Assembly: GCA_014381925.1 (NCBI GenBank)
Contig: JACNKR010000035.1
Span: 1 to 54,185 of the forward strand
Direction: 5' to 3'
Origin: Fidelibacterota bacterium
Lineage (GTDB): Bacteria > Fidelibacterota > Marinisomatia > SCGC-AAA003-L08 > GCA-2689995
DNA: 54,185 nt
Made by a program: the position numbers and the translations under genes. A model generated the notes under the pieces. It saw only the letters and a program-made list of their open reading frames with translations. It did no database searches and was not told the origin of the DNA. This document shows, in pieces, positions 26,707 to 35,380 of this stretch (position 1 is the stretch's first letter; each line of letters starts with the position of its first letter).

Positions 26707-28944
26707 ATGAATATGAAAAATATTATAAACATTTTTACTCATGGAATCCTTAAATATCCAATTTATGTATTAACATTAATTTTTATAATTACTAGTTTAT
26801 TTGGTTATTATGCATTTTTTTCAACAAATAAACTAAAAGTCGATTTCTCCTTAGAGCAGATGTTCCCTGAAAATGATATTGATAGAGATTTATATGTTGA
26901 TTTTATAAATGAATTTTCACGAGAAGATGATATTGCAATATATATTTATGAAACACCAAATATTTTTTCTAATAAATCACTAAATGAAATAGCAGAATTA
27001 TCTTCTGATATTGAATTGATTGATGGTGTAGAATCTGTGTTGAGCTTAGGTAATCTTGATAATGAAAAATTCCTTGATGATTTTCCAAACCCATTTCAGT
27101 GGATAAAAGAACATCCAATATATAGTCAGGGATTAGTTTCAAATAATGGTGAAATGGCATCGATTATTATTAATTTAGAAGATGATATAAATAATCATGA
27201 TTCCCGAGAAATTACTATTCATGAAATTGAGTCAACAATTAATCAATTAACTGAATATAAATGGCATGGGTCCGGAATACCTGTAATGAGAACAAGTTAT
27301 ATTCAATTTGTAAATAATGAGCGTAGAATATTTTTACCAATAGCTTTTATTGTTGTAACATTGGTTTTATTTTTATTATTCCGACAAATAAAAGGGGTTA
27401 TTCTACCTTTAATTGCAATTGCTGTTACCTTAATTTGGGTGGCCGGAATAATGGCATTATTAAATATTTCAATAAATGTTGTTACTTATCTTGTATTTAA
27501 TTTATTAATGATAATTGGTGTGTCGGATGCTATTCATATTTTAATCAAATATCATGAAAATTTAAAAAATAAATTAAATAAAAATGATGCACTTGTGAAA
27601 GTAATTAAAGAAATTGGTGCTGCTTTATTTTTAACGAGTTTTACAACTGCAATTGGTTTCTTTTCGCTAATGTTAACAAATATTAGAATTACTAAAGAAT
27701 TTGGTTTTATGCTTGGAATTGGTGTCTTTTTATTATTTATTCTTACCATTATTATTATTCCAGTTATATTGAGCATGATAGATACACCTAATAAAAAACA
27801 TGTGAAAAGGTTAATTGTTGGTGAACGGTTTCAGGCAGCGGAGAAATTAAATAAATGGAATGAAAATCATCCAAAAAAAATATTAGCAATTTCAGGTGTA
27901 TTATTTATCGTTACTATTATTGGTCTTTTTAAAATGGATTATGATTCAACGATAATGGATGATTTAAAGCCTGGAAATAAATTATTTGATGATATGAAAT
28001 TTGTGGAAAAACATTTTGGTGGTACATTACCCTTAGAAATAGTTTTAAATTTTAAATCTGAAAAATTTGCTATAGATTCCTTGAATTTAATTAAAGTAGA
28101 TTTATTTAAGTCTGAAATAGAAAAGTTAAATGATATTGGTACTATAATTTCTTATACTGATTATTTAAAAATATTAAATGAAGAAATAGGTACAGAAAAA
28201 AGAGAATTGCCAAAAAGTAAAGATGATGCACTGTCATTAATTTATTCTATTGATTCACCAATTAATTTGTTAAATGATGATTTTTCTAAGGGAAGATTAA
28301 CATTAAGAATTTCAAATATTGCAACAAGTCGAGGTGAAGAATTAAAAAATGAAATTCAACAATTATCATCTGAAATATTTGGAGAATCGGTAGATATATT
28401 AGTTACGGGAAGTACATTGTTAGCATTAAAAACAAATAGGCATTTAGTGAAAAACCTTACAGTAAGTTTTTTAATTGCATTTACAATTATTTTTATTTCA
28501 ATGATATTTTTATTTCGTTCAAAAAGATTAGCATTATTAGCTATTATACCCAATGTTCTTCCTTTAATGGTTGCTGGAGCAATGATGGGATATTTAGGAA
28601 TTAAATTAAGGCCATCAACTGCAATGACCTTTTCAATTGCGTTGGGAATTGCAGTTGATGATACAATTCATTTTTTATCTCGTTTTAGAAAAGAGTATAA
28701 AATTTATAATAATTATAGTCAGGCAATTTCAAAAACACTACTCACAACAGGAAAAGCAATTATAAATACAACAATAATTTTGGGACTTGGGTTTATTGTA
28801 TTTAGTTTTTCACAGTTCGTTCCTAATCATGAATTTGGAATTTTAGCCACTATTATTTTAATTGTTGCACTTGCAGGGTCAATGACATTGCTTCCTGTAT
28901 TAATTAATTTTATTCAACCTAAAATAAGATTTAAGAATAAATAA
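26707..28944 (+). CDS. MMPL/RND-superfamily exporter
   Basis: The 745-residue inner-membrane protein has the two-fold layout of the MMPL group: one helix, a periplasmic domain, five helices, then the same again. Conserved membrane motifs are visible, with VSDAIHILIKYHE in the first half and GIAVDDTIHFLSRFRKE in the second. Each contains the Asp thought to relay protons. Relatives export lipids, hopanoids or other hydrophobic molecules. It starts 15 bp after the DMT permease and ends four bp before the KARI homologue, so the three are probably one transcript. Cargo unknown. Confidence 0.88.
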   Translation: MNMKNIINIFTHGILKYPIYVLTLIFIITSLFGYYAFFSTNKLKVDFSLEQMFPENDIDRDLYVDFINEFSREDDIAIYIYETPNIFSNKSLNEIAELSSDIELIDGVESVLSLGNLDNEKFLDDFPNPFQWIKEHPIYSQGLVSNNGEMASIIINLEDDINNHDSREITIHEIESTINQLTEYKWHGSGIPVMRTSYIQFVNNERRIFLPIAFIVVTLVLFLLFRQIKGVILPLIAIAVTLIWVAGIMALLNISINVVTYLVFNLLMIIGVSDAIHILIKYHENLKNKLNKNDALVKVIKEIGAALFLTSFTTAIGFFSLMLTNIRITKEFGFMLGIGVFLLFILTIIIIPVILSMIDTPNKKHVKRLIVGERFQAAEKLNKWNENHPKKILAISGVLFIVTIIGLFKMDYDSTIMDDLKPGNKLFDDMKFVEKHFGGTLPLEIVLNFKSEKFAIDSLNLIKVDLFKSEIEKLNDIGTIISYTDYLKILNEEIGTEKRELPKSKDDALSLIYSIDSPINLLNDDFSKGRLTLRISNIATSRGEELKNEIQQLSSEIFGESVDILVTGSTLLALKTNRHLVKNLTVSFLIAFTIIFISMIFLFRSKRLALLAIIPNVLPLMVAGAMMGYLGIKLRPSTAMTFSIALGIAVDDTIHFLSRFRKEYKIYNNYSQAISKTLLTTGKAIINTTIILGLGFIVFSFSQFVPNHEFGILATIILIVALAGSMTLLPVLINFIQPKIRFKNK

Positions 28945-28948
28945 TTAA

Positions 28949-29938
28949 ATGAAATCTTCTCTTGAAAATTCTAAAATATTTTATGATTCAGATACTAGTT
29001 TAGAAATAATTAAAAATAAAAAAGTACTTATTATTGGTTATGGTAATCAAGGTCGTGCTCAGGCAAAAAATTTATCAGATTCTGGTATAGATGTCATCAT
29101 TGGATTAAGAGAAAATAGTACATCATGGGATTTAGTAAAAAATGAAAATTTAACTCCAATGTTAATTCCAGAAGCAATATTATTGGTGGATATTATATCA
29201 TTTTTAATACCTGATGAAGTTATGGCAAATTTATATTCTGAAATAAACCGATTATTAAGTAAAAATCAAATATTATTATTTTCTCATGGATATAATATTT
29301 ATTATAAAAAAATTAATCCACCTAAAAATATTGATATCATTATGGTTGCACCAAGCGGAGCTGGAAAAATAGTGAGAGAGGCATTTAAAAAAAATAGTGG
29401 TGTGCCCAATTTAATTGCAGTTCACCAAGATTTTTCAGGAAATGCATTAAAGATTGCATTAGCATATAGTAAAGCAATTGGAGGTACAAGAGCAGGTGCA
29501 TTTTTATCCACATTCCAAGAGGAGACCGAGACTGATTTATTTGGAGAACAAGTTGTATTATGTGGAGGGATTCCTAAATTAATTCAAACCGCTTTTAATG
29601 TTCTTGTTGAAGCTGGATATCAACCTATTGTTGCGTGGTTTGTTTGCTTCTATGAGGTGAAATTAATTGTTGATTTATTTCATAAAATTGGATTTAATAA
29701 AATGTATAATGCAATTAGTACAACCGCCGAATTTGGTGGATTAAAAGTTGGTGATCGAATCATTTCTAATGAAGTAAAAATAGAAATGAAAAAAATTATA
29801 AATGAAATCAAAAATAAAGATTTTTTTAAATCCTGGGAATTAGATGCTAAAAATAATTATGAAGAATTAAATAAAATGAAAATTAAGCAATCAAATTCAT
29901 TATTTGAGCAAATGACAAAAATTATAAATAAAGTTTAA
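28949..29938 (+). CDS. Ketol-acid reductoisomerase homologue with altered active site
   Basis: The 329-residue protein aligns along its whole length with class I KARI (IlvC). The Rossmann motif GYGNQGRAQAKNL starts at 30, and IAVHQDFSGNA and ETDLFGEQVVLCGG (metal ligands Asp196 and Glu200) are intact. Two usual active-site residues are missing. The PKGPG lysine is replaced by Ser136 (MVAPSGAGK). The first Glu of the FECLHE motif is Val232 (FVCFYE), while the second, Glu236, remains. No other branched-chain amino-acid gene is nearby. It may catalyse a different NAD(P)H-dependent reaction, or be a divergent paralogue that has lost isomerase activity. I withhold the name ilvC for that reason. 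Confidence 0.82.
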   Translation: MKSSLENSKIFYDSDTSLEIIKNKKVLIIGYGNQGRAQAKNLSDSGIDVIIGLRENSTSWDLVKNENLTPMLIPEAILLVDIISFLIPDEVMANLYSEINRLLSKNQILLFSHGYNIYYKKINPPKNIDIIMVAPSGAGKIVREAFKKNSGVPNLIAVHQDFSGNALKIALAYSKAIGGTRAGAFLSTFQEETETDLFGEQVVLCGGIPKLIQTAFNVLVEAGYQPIVAWFVCFYEVKLIVDLFHKIGFNKMYNAISTTAEFGGLKVGDRIISNEVKIEMKKIINEIKNKDFFKSWELDAKNNYEELNKMKIKQSNSLFEQMTKIINKV

Positions 29939-29944
29939 TTAAAA

Positions 29945-31087
29945 TTGATTAGAGGGGTTTACTTCATTTTTTTTCTAAATTTTATTTTTGCGGAATCTTC
30001 GGAAGAAATAATAATTACTAGGGGAATAAATGAATTATATAATTATCATTTTGATAATTCTATATTATTATTAGATTCTGCAATTTCAATAAACCCAAAA
30101 CATCCTGTTCCATATTTTGTTAAAATTGCATCAAAATGGTTAGATACTCAAATTAATATTGGGTTTGATTCATCCTATGCTGTTATTTATAGAGGAGTTG
30201 AGGATGTAATTCCAATATATGAAAAATTAATTTCTGAAAATCCTGATTCAGCAAAATATTATCTTTATTTAGGATCTAGCTATGGGTTAAGAGCTCGGGT
30301 AGATTTGGCAAAAAAAGATTGGCTTGGGGTAATTTATTCAGCATATAAGGGGCATGAAAATATTAAATATGCTCAAAAATTAAATCCTCAATTAAATGAT
30401 ATTTATATGCCAATTGGCTTAATGGAATATTATGCATCAATTTCGTCTAAACCTGTTCAATGGATGGCAAAATTATTTGGTATTGAAGTTAATAGAAATC
30501 TTGGAATAAAGCATCTTGAATTATCTGCCGAATTATCAAAATATAGCTGGATTGAATCCAGTACCATTTTATTATATTTATATTTATATTTTGAAAATGA
30601 TATTGAAAAAGCATTTCATTTATCTGAAAAATTATATTTATCATTCCCGGATCATCCATTTTTTATTTACTTCTTTTCTGAATCATTAATCCGATTAAAT
30701 AAGCAAGATGAATTTGAATTACTTCTTCCTGAATTAATGACGAAACATTTTAATTATCCTAATATTCAAAAAAATGAATGTGAAATAAAACTTAATTATA
30801 ATTTAGCCTTATATTATTTTTTAAATAATGAACTAGATAAATCTGAGAAACTTTGTAATTGGGTGATAAATAATTATCAAATGGAAATGGATTGGTTGCT
30901 TGGATATACTTGGTTACTTTTAGGTAAAATAAATGATTTACAAGGTCACCGAAAAATTGCGTTAAATTATTATTCAAAAGTTAAAAATATAGATAATTTA
31001 TTTAACTATATTGAGTGGGCGGGAAATTATATTGATTATCCTTTTGAAAATATTGAAAATGACCCCATTTTTTTCAGTATTAAGTGA
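29945..31087 (+). CDS. Exported TPR-like protein
   Basis: The 380-residue protein has a short signal peptide (about 17 residues, ending near FIFAES) and helical repeats resembling tetratricopeptides. Examples are NELYNYHFDNSILLLDSAIS, AKYYLYLGSSYGLRARVDLA and LNYNLALYYFLNNELDKSEK. It is probably a periplasmic or outer-membrane scaffold. TTG 29945 is the only start candidate after the in-frame stop of the preceding gene, six bases away, and has no strong Shine-Dalgarno. It is likely in the same transcript as the KARI homologue and MMPL exporter. Confidence 0.75.
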   Translation: MIRGVYFIFFLNFIFAESSEEIIITRGINELYNYHFDNSILLLDSAISINPKHPVPYFVKIASKWLDTQINIGFDSSYAVIYRGVEDVIPIYEKLISENPDSAKYYLYLGSSYGLRARVDLAKKDWLGVIYSAYKGHENIKYAQKLNPQLNDIYMPIGLMEYYASISSKPVQWMAKLFGIEVNRNLGIKHLELSAELSKYSWIESSTILLYLYLYFENDIEKAFHLSEKLYLSFPDHPFFIYFFSESLIRLNKQDEFELLLPELMTKHFNYPNIQKNECEIKLNYNLALYYFLNNELDKSEKLCNWVINNYQMEMDWLLGYTWLLLGKINDLQGHRKIALNYYSKVKNIDNLFNYIEWAGNYIDYPFENIENDPIFFSIK

Positions 31088-31241
31088 AATATTTAATTAG
31101 TAGTTTTGCTAAATACAAATAAGGGAAAATATAATTTTTAATTAGTATTTATAAAAGTGTCAATATATCTTTCAATTTCCTTTTTTTCATGTGGTGCAAA
31201 ATTCGTAAATTTTAGGCTGTTTTTTCCATGGGAAATTAACA

Positions 31242-31315
31242 GGTCGATTAGCTCAGTTGGTTAGAGCGCTACGGTGACATCGTAGAGGCCACTAGTTCGA
31301 ATCTAGTATCGACTA
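31242..31315 (+). tRNA. tRNA-Val (anticodon GAC)
   Basis: The sequence folds as a 74-nt tRNA. Acceptor strand GGTCGAT pairs with ATCGACT (one G-T pair), the D arm is GCTC/GAGC, and the anticodon stem CTACG/CGTAG encloses GTGACAT with anticodon GAC. The T arm contains GTTCGAATC. CCA is not encoded. Only six bases separate it from the thrS start codon, so it is very likely co-transcribed with thrS and cut out of that mRNA. Confidence 0.93.
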
Positions 31316-31321
31316 CATATT

Positions 31322-33286
31322 ATGAGTAAAATTACAGTTACATTACCAGATAATTCTCAACGAAAAGTTGAAATTGGGACCACCCCAGGAGATATTGCAT
31401 TATCTATTGGTGAAGGTCTTTTTAGAAATTCAATAGCTGCTAAAATTAATGGCAATATTGTTGATTTGAAAAAGTCAATCACAGAAGACAGTATCGTGCA
31501 GATTTTAACAACTCGAGACCCTGAAAGCCATGAAATTCTATTGCATAGTACTGCTCATTTATTAGCAATGGCAGTGAAAGAATTATATCCTGAAGCAAAA
31601 ATTGCAATTGGGCCTGCATTATCAGATCGATTTTATTATGATATTGATTTTCCAAAATTTTTATCAGAAGAAGATTTACCTGAAATTGAAGCTAAAATGA
31701 AAGAATTGGCTAAATCTAATTTTAATGTTGAACGACAGGAATTAACACAAAAAGAAGCTTTAGATAAATTTTCTGAATTGGATGAAAGTTATAAAATGGA
31801 AATCATTTCAGAATTAAGTTCAGATGAAATAATAACTGCATATTCTCAAGGTGAATTTATAGATTTATGTCGAGGTCCTCATATTCCTTCAACTGGAAAA
31901 TTGAAATATTTTAAATTATTATCAACTGCAGGTGCTTATTGGCGTGGCGATGAATCTAATAAAATGTTACAACGAATTTATGGTACTGCATGGTTTGATA
32001 AAAAAGATTTAAAAAACTTTTTATTTCAAATTGAAGAAGCTAAAAAGAGAGATCACCGAAAACTTGGTAAACAATTAAAATTATTTCATTTTGATGAAGA
32101 GGTGGGACCGGGACTTCCACTTTGGTTGCCAAATGGAACAATAATAGTTGACGAATTAGAAGAATTAGCAAAAAAAACAGAACATAAAGCAGGTTATAAA
32201 CGCGTTCGGACTCCACATTTGACAAAGGGTGAATTGTATGAACGCTCAGGCCATTTATCTCATTATAAAGATTCAATGTACCCTGCAATGGAAATGGACG
32301 GTTTTGATTATTATGTGAAGCCGATGAATTGCCCACATCACCATAAAATTTATGCTGCAGAACCAAGAAGTTATCGTGATTTACCTTTACGACTTGCAGA
32401 ATATGGAACTTGCTATCGGTATGAAAAATCAGGACAATTATTTGGTTTGATGAGAGTTCGAAGTATGCAAATGAATGATGCTCATATTTATTGTACTGAA
32501 GAACAGTTTAAAGATGAATTTATTGCTGTATGCAATATGTATATGTATTATTTTGAAATTTTTGGAATTGAAAAATATCAAATGAGGTTAAGCCTTCATA
32601 ATAAAGAAGGACTTGGTAAAAAATATGTAAATGAACCAGAACTTTGGCTTAAAACAGAAAGTGCTGTTAGGGAGGCACTTATTCAAGGTAAGTTTAATTT
32701 TGTAGAAGTTCCTGGCGAAGCTGCATTTTATGGTCCTAAAATTGATGTTCAAGTATGGAGTGCAATAGGTAGAGAATTTACATTGGCAACAAATCAAGTT
32801 GATTTTGCTGTCCCTGGGAAATTTGATTTGACATTTACAAATTCAAAGGGAGAGGATGAAATTCCTTTATGTATTCATCGTGCTCCACTAAGTACACATG
32901 AAAGATTTGTGGGCTTCTTGATAGAACATTTTGGAGGAGATTTTCCTCTTTGGTTGGCACCCGTTCAAGTTATAATTATTCCAATATCAGAAAAATATTT
33001 TGAATATGCTCAAAGAGTTTATAATAGCTTATATGATAATGAAATTAGAGTTGATTTTGATCGGCGAGCTGAAAAAGTAGGTGCAAAAATTAGAGATGCT
33101 GAATTAATGAAAATTCCGGTTATGTTAATCGTGGGTGAAAAAGAACAAAATTCTGACACTGTTTCAGTAAGACGGAAACATCAAGGAGATTTAGGTGCAA
33201 TTTCACTAGAACAATTAACGATAGAATTATCGGAAGAAATTTCAAATAAAGATAAAGGAAAAAGATACGATCAATCAGAAAGGTAA
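31322..33286 (+). CDS. thrS: Threonine-tRNA ligase
   Basis: The 654-residue cytoplasmic enzyme charges tRNA-Thr. Domains in order are TGS (1-60), the editing domain with HSTAHLLAMAVKELYP (about 75-90), the class II catalytic core with MNCPHHHKIY, the motif 2 region RYEKSGQLFGLMRVR and HRAPLSTHERFVG, and the C-terminal anticodon-binding domain (VQVIIIPIS onward). Length is typical. No Shine-Dalgarno is seen before the ATG; the upstream six bases and the tRNA-Val 3' end occupy that space. It heads the conserved thrS-infC-rpmI-rplT-pheST cluster. Its last 17 bases overlap the proposed infC start. Confidence 0.97.
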   Translation: MSKITVTLPDNSQRKVEIGTTPGDIALSIGEGLFRNSIAAKINGNIVDLKKSITEDSIVQILTTRDPESHEILLHSTAHLLAMAVKELYPEAKIAIGPALSDRFYYDIDFPKFLSEEDLPEIEAKMKELAKSNFNVERQELTQKEALDKFSELDESYKMEIISELSSDEIITAYSQGEFIDLCRGPHIPSTGKLKYFKLLSTAGAYWRGDESNKMLQRIYGTAWFDKKDLKNFLFQIEEAKKRDHRKLGKQLKLFHFDEEVGPGLPLWLPNGTIIVDELEELAKKTEHKAGYKRVRTPHLTKGELYERSGHLSHYKDSMYPAMEMDGFDYYVKPMNCPHHHKIYAAEPRSYRDLPLRLAEYGTCYRYEKSGQLFGLMRVRSMQMNDAHIYCTEEQFKDEFIAVCNMYMYYFEIFGIEKYQMRLSLHNKEGLGKKYVNEPELWLKTESAVREALIQGKFNFVEVPGEAAFYGPKIDVQVWSAIGREFTLATNQVDFAVPGKFDLTFTNSKGEDEIPLCIHRAPLSTHERFVGFLIEHFGGDFPLWLAPVQVIIIPISEKYFEYAQRVYNSLYDNEIRVDFDRRAEKVGAKIRDAELMKIPVMLIVGEKEQNSDTVSVRRKHQGDLGAISLEQLTIELSEEISNKDKGKRYDQSER

Positions 33287-33788
33287 AAAAGAACTTCACA
33301 AAAACGATGAAATTACTGCTTCAACCGTAAGGGTAATTGGTGCAGAGGGTGAACAACTCGGGATTTTTGTGATAGAGAAAGCCCTTTTAAAAGCAGAGCA
33401 AATAGGTTTAGATTTAGTGGAAATTTCGCCAAATTCTAGCCCGCCTGTTTGTAAAATAATTGATTTTGGAAAATATCGATTTGAGTTAGAAAAGAAGAAA
33501 AAGCTCAATAAAAAGAAACAGCATATTGTCCAGTTAAAAGAAATTAGATTACGGCCACAAATTAGTGACCATGACCTTTTAACTAAATTAACAAAAGCAC
33601 AGAAATTCTTAGCAAATGGTGCTAAATTAAAGTTTACTGTGATGTTTCAGGGAAGAGAGATGGCGCGTATGGATGTAGGATTTAAGCTCTTAGAGCGAGT
33701 TTCTGAAATCCTTGAAGATGTTGCTAAAATTGATAAGGCCCCAGAAACGGAAGGTAGAAGGATGACTCAGATAATGAGTCCAAGATAA
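33270..33788 (+). CDS. infC: Translation initiation factor IF-3
   Basis: IF-3 binds the 30S subunit and checks the start codon. The first ATG/GTG/TTG candidate in frame (GTG 33369) would cut off the conserved N-terminal strand, since TASTVRVIGAEGEQLGI lies upstream of it. The frame runs back into thrS. ATC at 33270, with AAAGG about 11 bases upstream, gives a 172-residue protein of normal size. infC is the classic gene with AUU, AUC or AUA starts, which let IF-3 repress its own synthesis. Core motifs LDLVEISPNSSPPVCKI and EIRLRPQISDHDL are intact, as is the C-terminal domain. ATA 33252 is a less likely start. Confidence 0.93.
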   Translation: MNQKGKKELHKNDEITASTVRVIGAEGEQLGIFVIEKALLKAEQIGLDLVEISPNSSPPVCKIIDFGKYRFELEKKKKLNKKKQHIVQLKEIRLRPQISDHDLLTKLTKAQKFLANGAKLKFTVMFQGREMARMDVGFKLLERVSEILEDVAKIDKAPETEGRRMTQIMSPR

Positions 33789-33803
33789 GATAAGGAGAGT
33801 AAG

Positions 33804-33998
33804 ATGCCTAAAATGAAGACCAAAAGAAATGCTGCAAAGCGTTTCAAGAAGACTGGCTCAGGCAAGTTAAAACGGTTCAAAGCAGGTGCTAGACATTTGT
33901 TAACCCGTAAAGGCCCAAAACGGAAAAGGCGTCTCCGTAAGGGTGGTGTTTTGACGACAGCAATGTCAAAACGAATTCAGAAATTGATTCAAACATAA
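33804..33998 (+). CDS. rpmI: 50S ribosomal protein bL35
   Basis: The 64-residue basic protein opens with [20 protein letters not shown], which is diagnostic of bL35, and ends in a lysine/arginine-rich tail. AAGGAG sits before the ATG. It lies 15 bp after infC and 10 bp before rplT, the usual order. In E. coli bL20 represses this pair through the rpmI leader; whether that applies here cannot be judged by eye. Confidence 0.97.
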   Translation: MPKMKTKRNAAKRFKKTGSGKLKRFKAGARHLLTRKGPKRKRRLRKGGVLTTAMSKRIQKLIQT

Positions 33999-34008
33999 GG
34001 AGAGAATC

Positions 34009-34353
34009 ATGCCAAGAGCAAACAGTAGTGTGCCTCGTCATCGTAGGCACCGAAAACTCATCAAACAAGCGAAAGGGTATTTTGGAACACGTAAATCCAA
34101 TTTCCGTACCGCTAAAGATGCAGTTCAAAAAGGGTTACAGTATGCATATCGTGATAGAAGAAATAAGAAAAGAACTTTTCGTTCTCTTTGGATTGCGAGA
34201 ATTAATGCTGCTGTACGCCAACATGGAATGAGTTATTCTAAGTTTATTAATGAGCTAAAATTAGCAAATATCGAATTAAATCGGAAAACACTTGCACACA
34301 TGGCTGTGCATGATTCTGATGGATTTGCTGCACTTATTAAATCTTTAGGATAG
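34009..34353 (+). CDS. rplT: 50S ribosomal protein bL20
   Basis: The 114-residue protein has the standard start [20 protein letters not shown], then [39 protein letters not shown] and [12 protein letters not shown]. It binds 23S rRNA early in 50S assembly. AAGGAG lies eight bases upstream of the ATG. The gene sits between rpmI and pheS as in many bacteria. Confidence 0.97.
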   Translation: MPRANSSVPRHRRHRKLIKQAKGYFGTRKSNFRTAKDAVQKGLQYAYRDRRNKKRTFRSLWIARINAAVRQHGMSYSKFINELKLANIELNRKTLAHMAVHDSDGFAALIKSLG

Positions 34354-34360
34354 AACATAC

Positions 34361-35380
34361 ATGCACATTGCCGTTAGGGCAGAAGAAATCAGAGAGCAGT
34401 TCCTTCAAGAATTGGAGGGACTGCCTCATGATGCCCATCAAATAAAATTACTTAAAGACAAATATTTAGGAAGAAAAGGTCTGGTTGCAGACCTTTTTTC
34501 TACTCTTAAAGATGTCCCTGTTAAAGATAAACCAAATGCAGGTAAAATACTTAATGAGCTTCGCCAATCGCTTTCAATTAAATTTGAATCATATATAAAA
34601 ACATTAGATAGTAATGGAGAAAATATGAATCATGGTGATTTAACATTACCTGAAGACCCTTATTTAATAGGTGGAATTCACCCATTAACTCATACATTAA
34701 ATGAAATAAATTCCATTTTTATTAAACTTGGATTTTCAACAGTTTACGGACCGGAAGTAGATACTGATTTTTTTAATTTTGAAGCATTAAATATTCCAAA
34801 ACATCATCCTGCACGAGATATGCAAGATACATTTTATGTAAAAGATGGTGTGGTTTTAAGAACTCATACTTCAAATACACAAATTCATACAATGTTAAAA
34901 AATGACCCACCTATAAAAATTATTGCCCCTGGGAGAGTATTTAGAAATGAAGATATAAGTGTTCGAAGTTATTGCCTTTTTCATCAAGTTGAAGGATTAT
35001 ATATTGATAAAAATGTTAGCTTTGCTGATTTAAAAGGTGTGCTTAGTCATTTTGCAAGAGAAATGTTCGGACAAAATGTTAAAACACGATTTAGACCAAG
35101 TTATTTTCCATTTACAGAACCGAGTGCAGAAATGGATATGTCCTGTTTTTTCTGTGATCAAAAAGGGTGTAATATTTGTAAGTATGAAGGTTGGTTGGAG
35201 ATTTTAGGTTGTGGTATGGTAGATCCTGAAGTATTTAAATCGGTTGATTATAATCCTGAAAACTGGTCAGGATATGCTTTCGGAATGGGAATAGAAAGAA
35301 TTGCAATGTTAAAATATGGAGTAAAAGATATTCGGTTATTTTATGAAGGTGATACTCGATTTTTAGGACAATTTGTATGA
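34361..35380 (+). CDS. pheS: Phenylalanine-tRNA ligase, alpha subunit
   Basis: The 339-residue catalytic subunit has an N-terminal coiled-coil arm (about 1-85) and a class II core. Recognisable segments are FEALNIPKHHPARDMQDTFY, LRTHTSNTQIH, the motif 2 region GRVFRNEDISVRSYCLFHQVEG, RFRPSYFPFTEPSAEMD, and motif 3 GYAFGMGIERIAML. Length is typical. The ATG lies eight bp after rplT, and pheT begins with an ATGA overlap, so alpha and beta chains are made together. Confidence 0.97.
   Translation: MHIAVRAEEIREQFLQELEGLPHDAHQIKLLKDKYLGRKGLVADLFSTLKDVPVKDKPNAGKILNELRQSLSIKFESYIKTLDSNGENMNHGDLTLPEDPYLIGGIHPLTHTLNEINSIFIKLGFSTVYGPEVDTDFFNFEALNIPKHHPARDMQDTFYVKDGVVLRTHTSNTQIHTMLKNDPPIKIIAPGRVFRNEDISVRSYCLFHQVEGLYIDKNVSFADLKGVLSHFAREMFGQNVKTRFRPSYFPFTEPSAEMDMSCFFCDQKGCNICKYEGWLEILGCGMVDPEVFKSVDYNPENWSGYAFGMGIERIAMLKYGVKDIRLFYEGDTRFLGQFV

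Noticed and set aside
33369..33788. GTG at 33369 as start of infC
   Set aside because: It would delete the conserved N-terminal strand of IF-3 that is encoded just upstream in the same frame.
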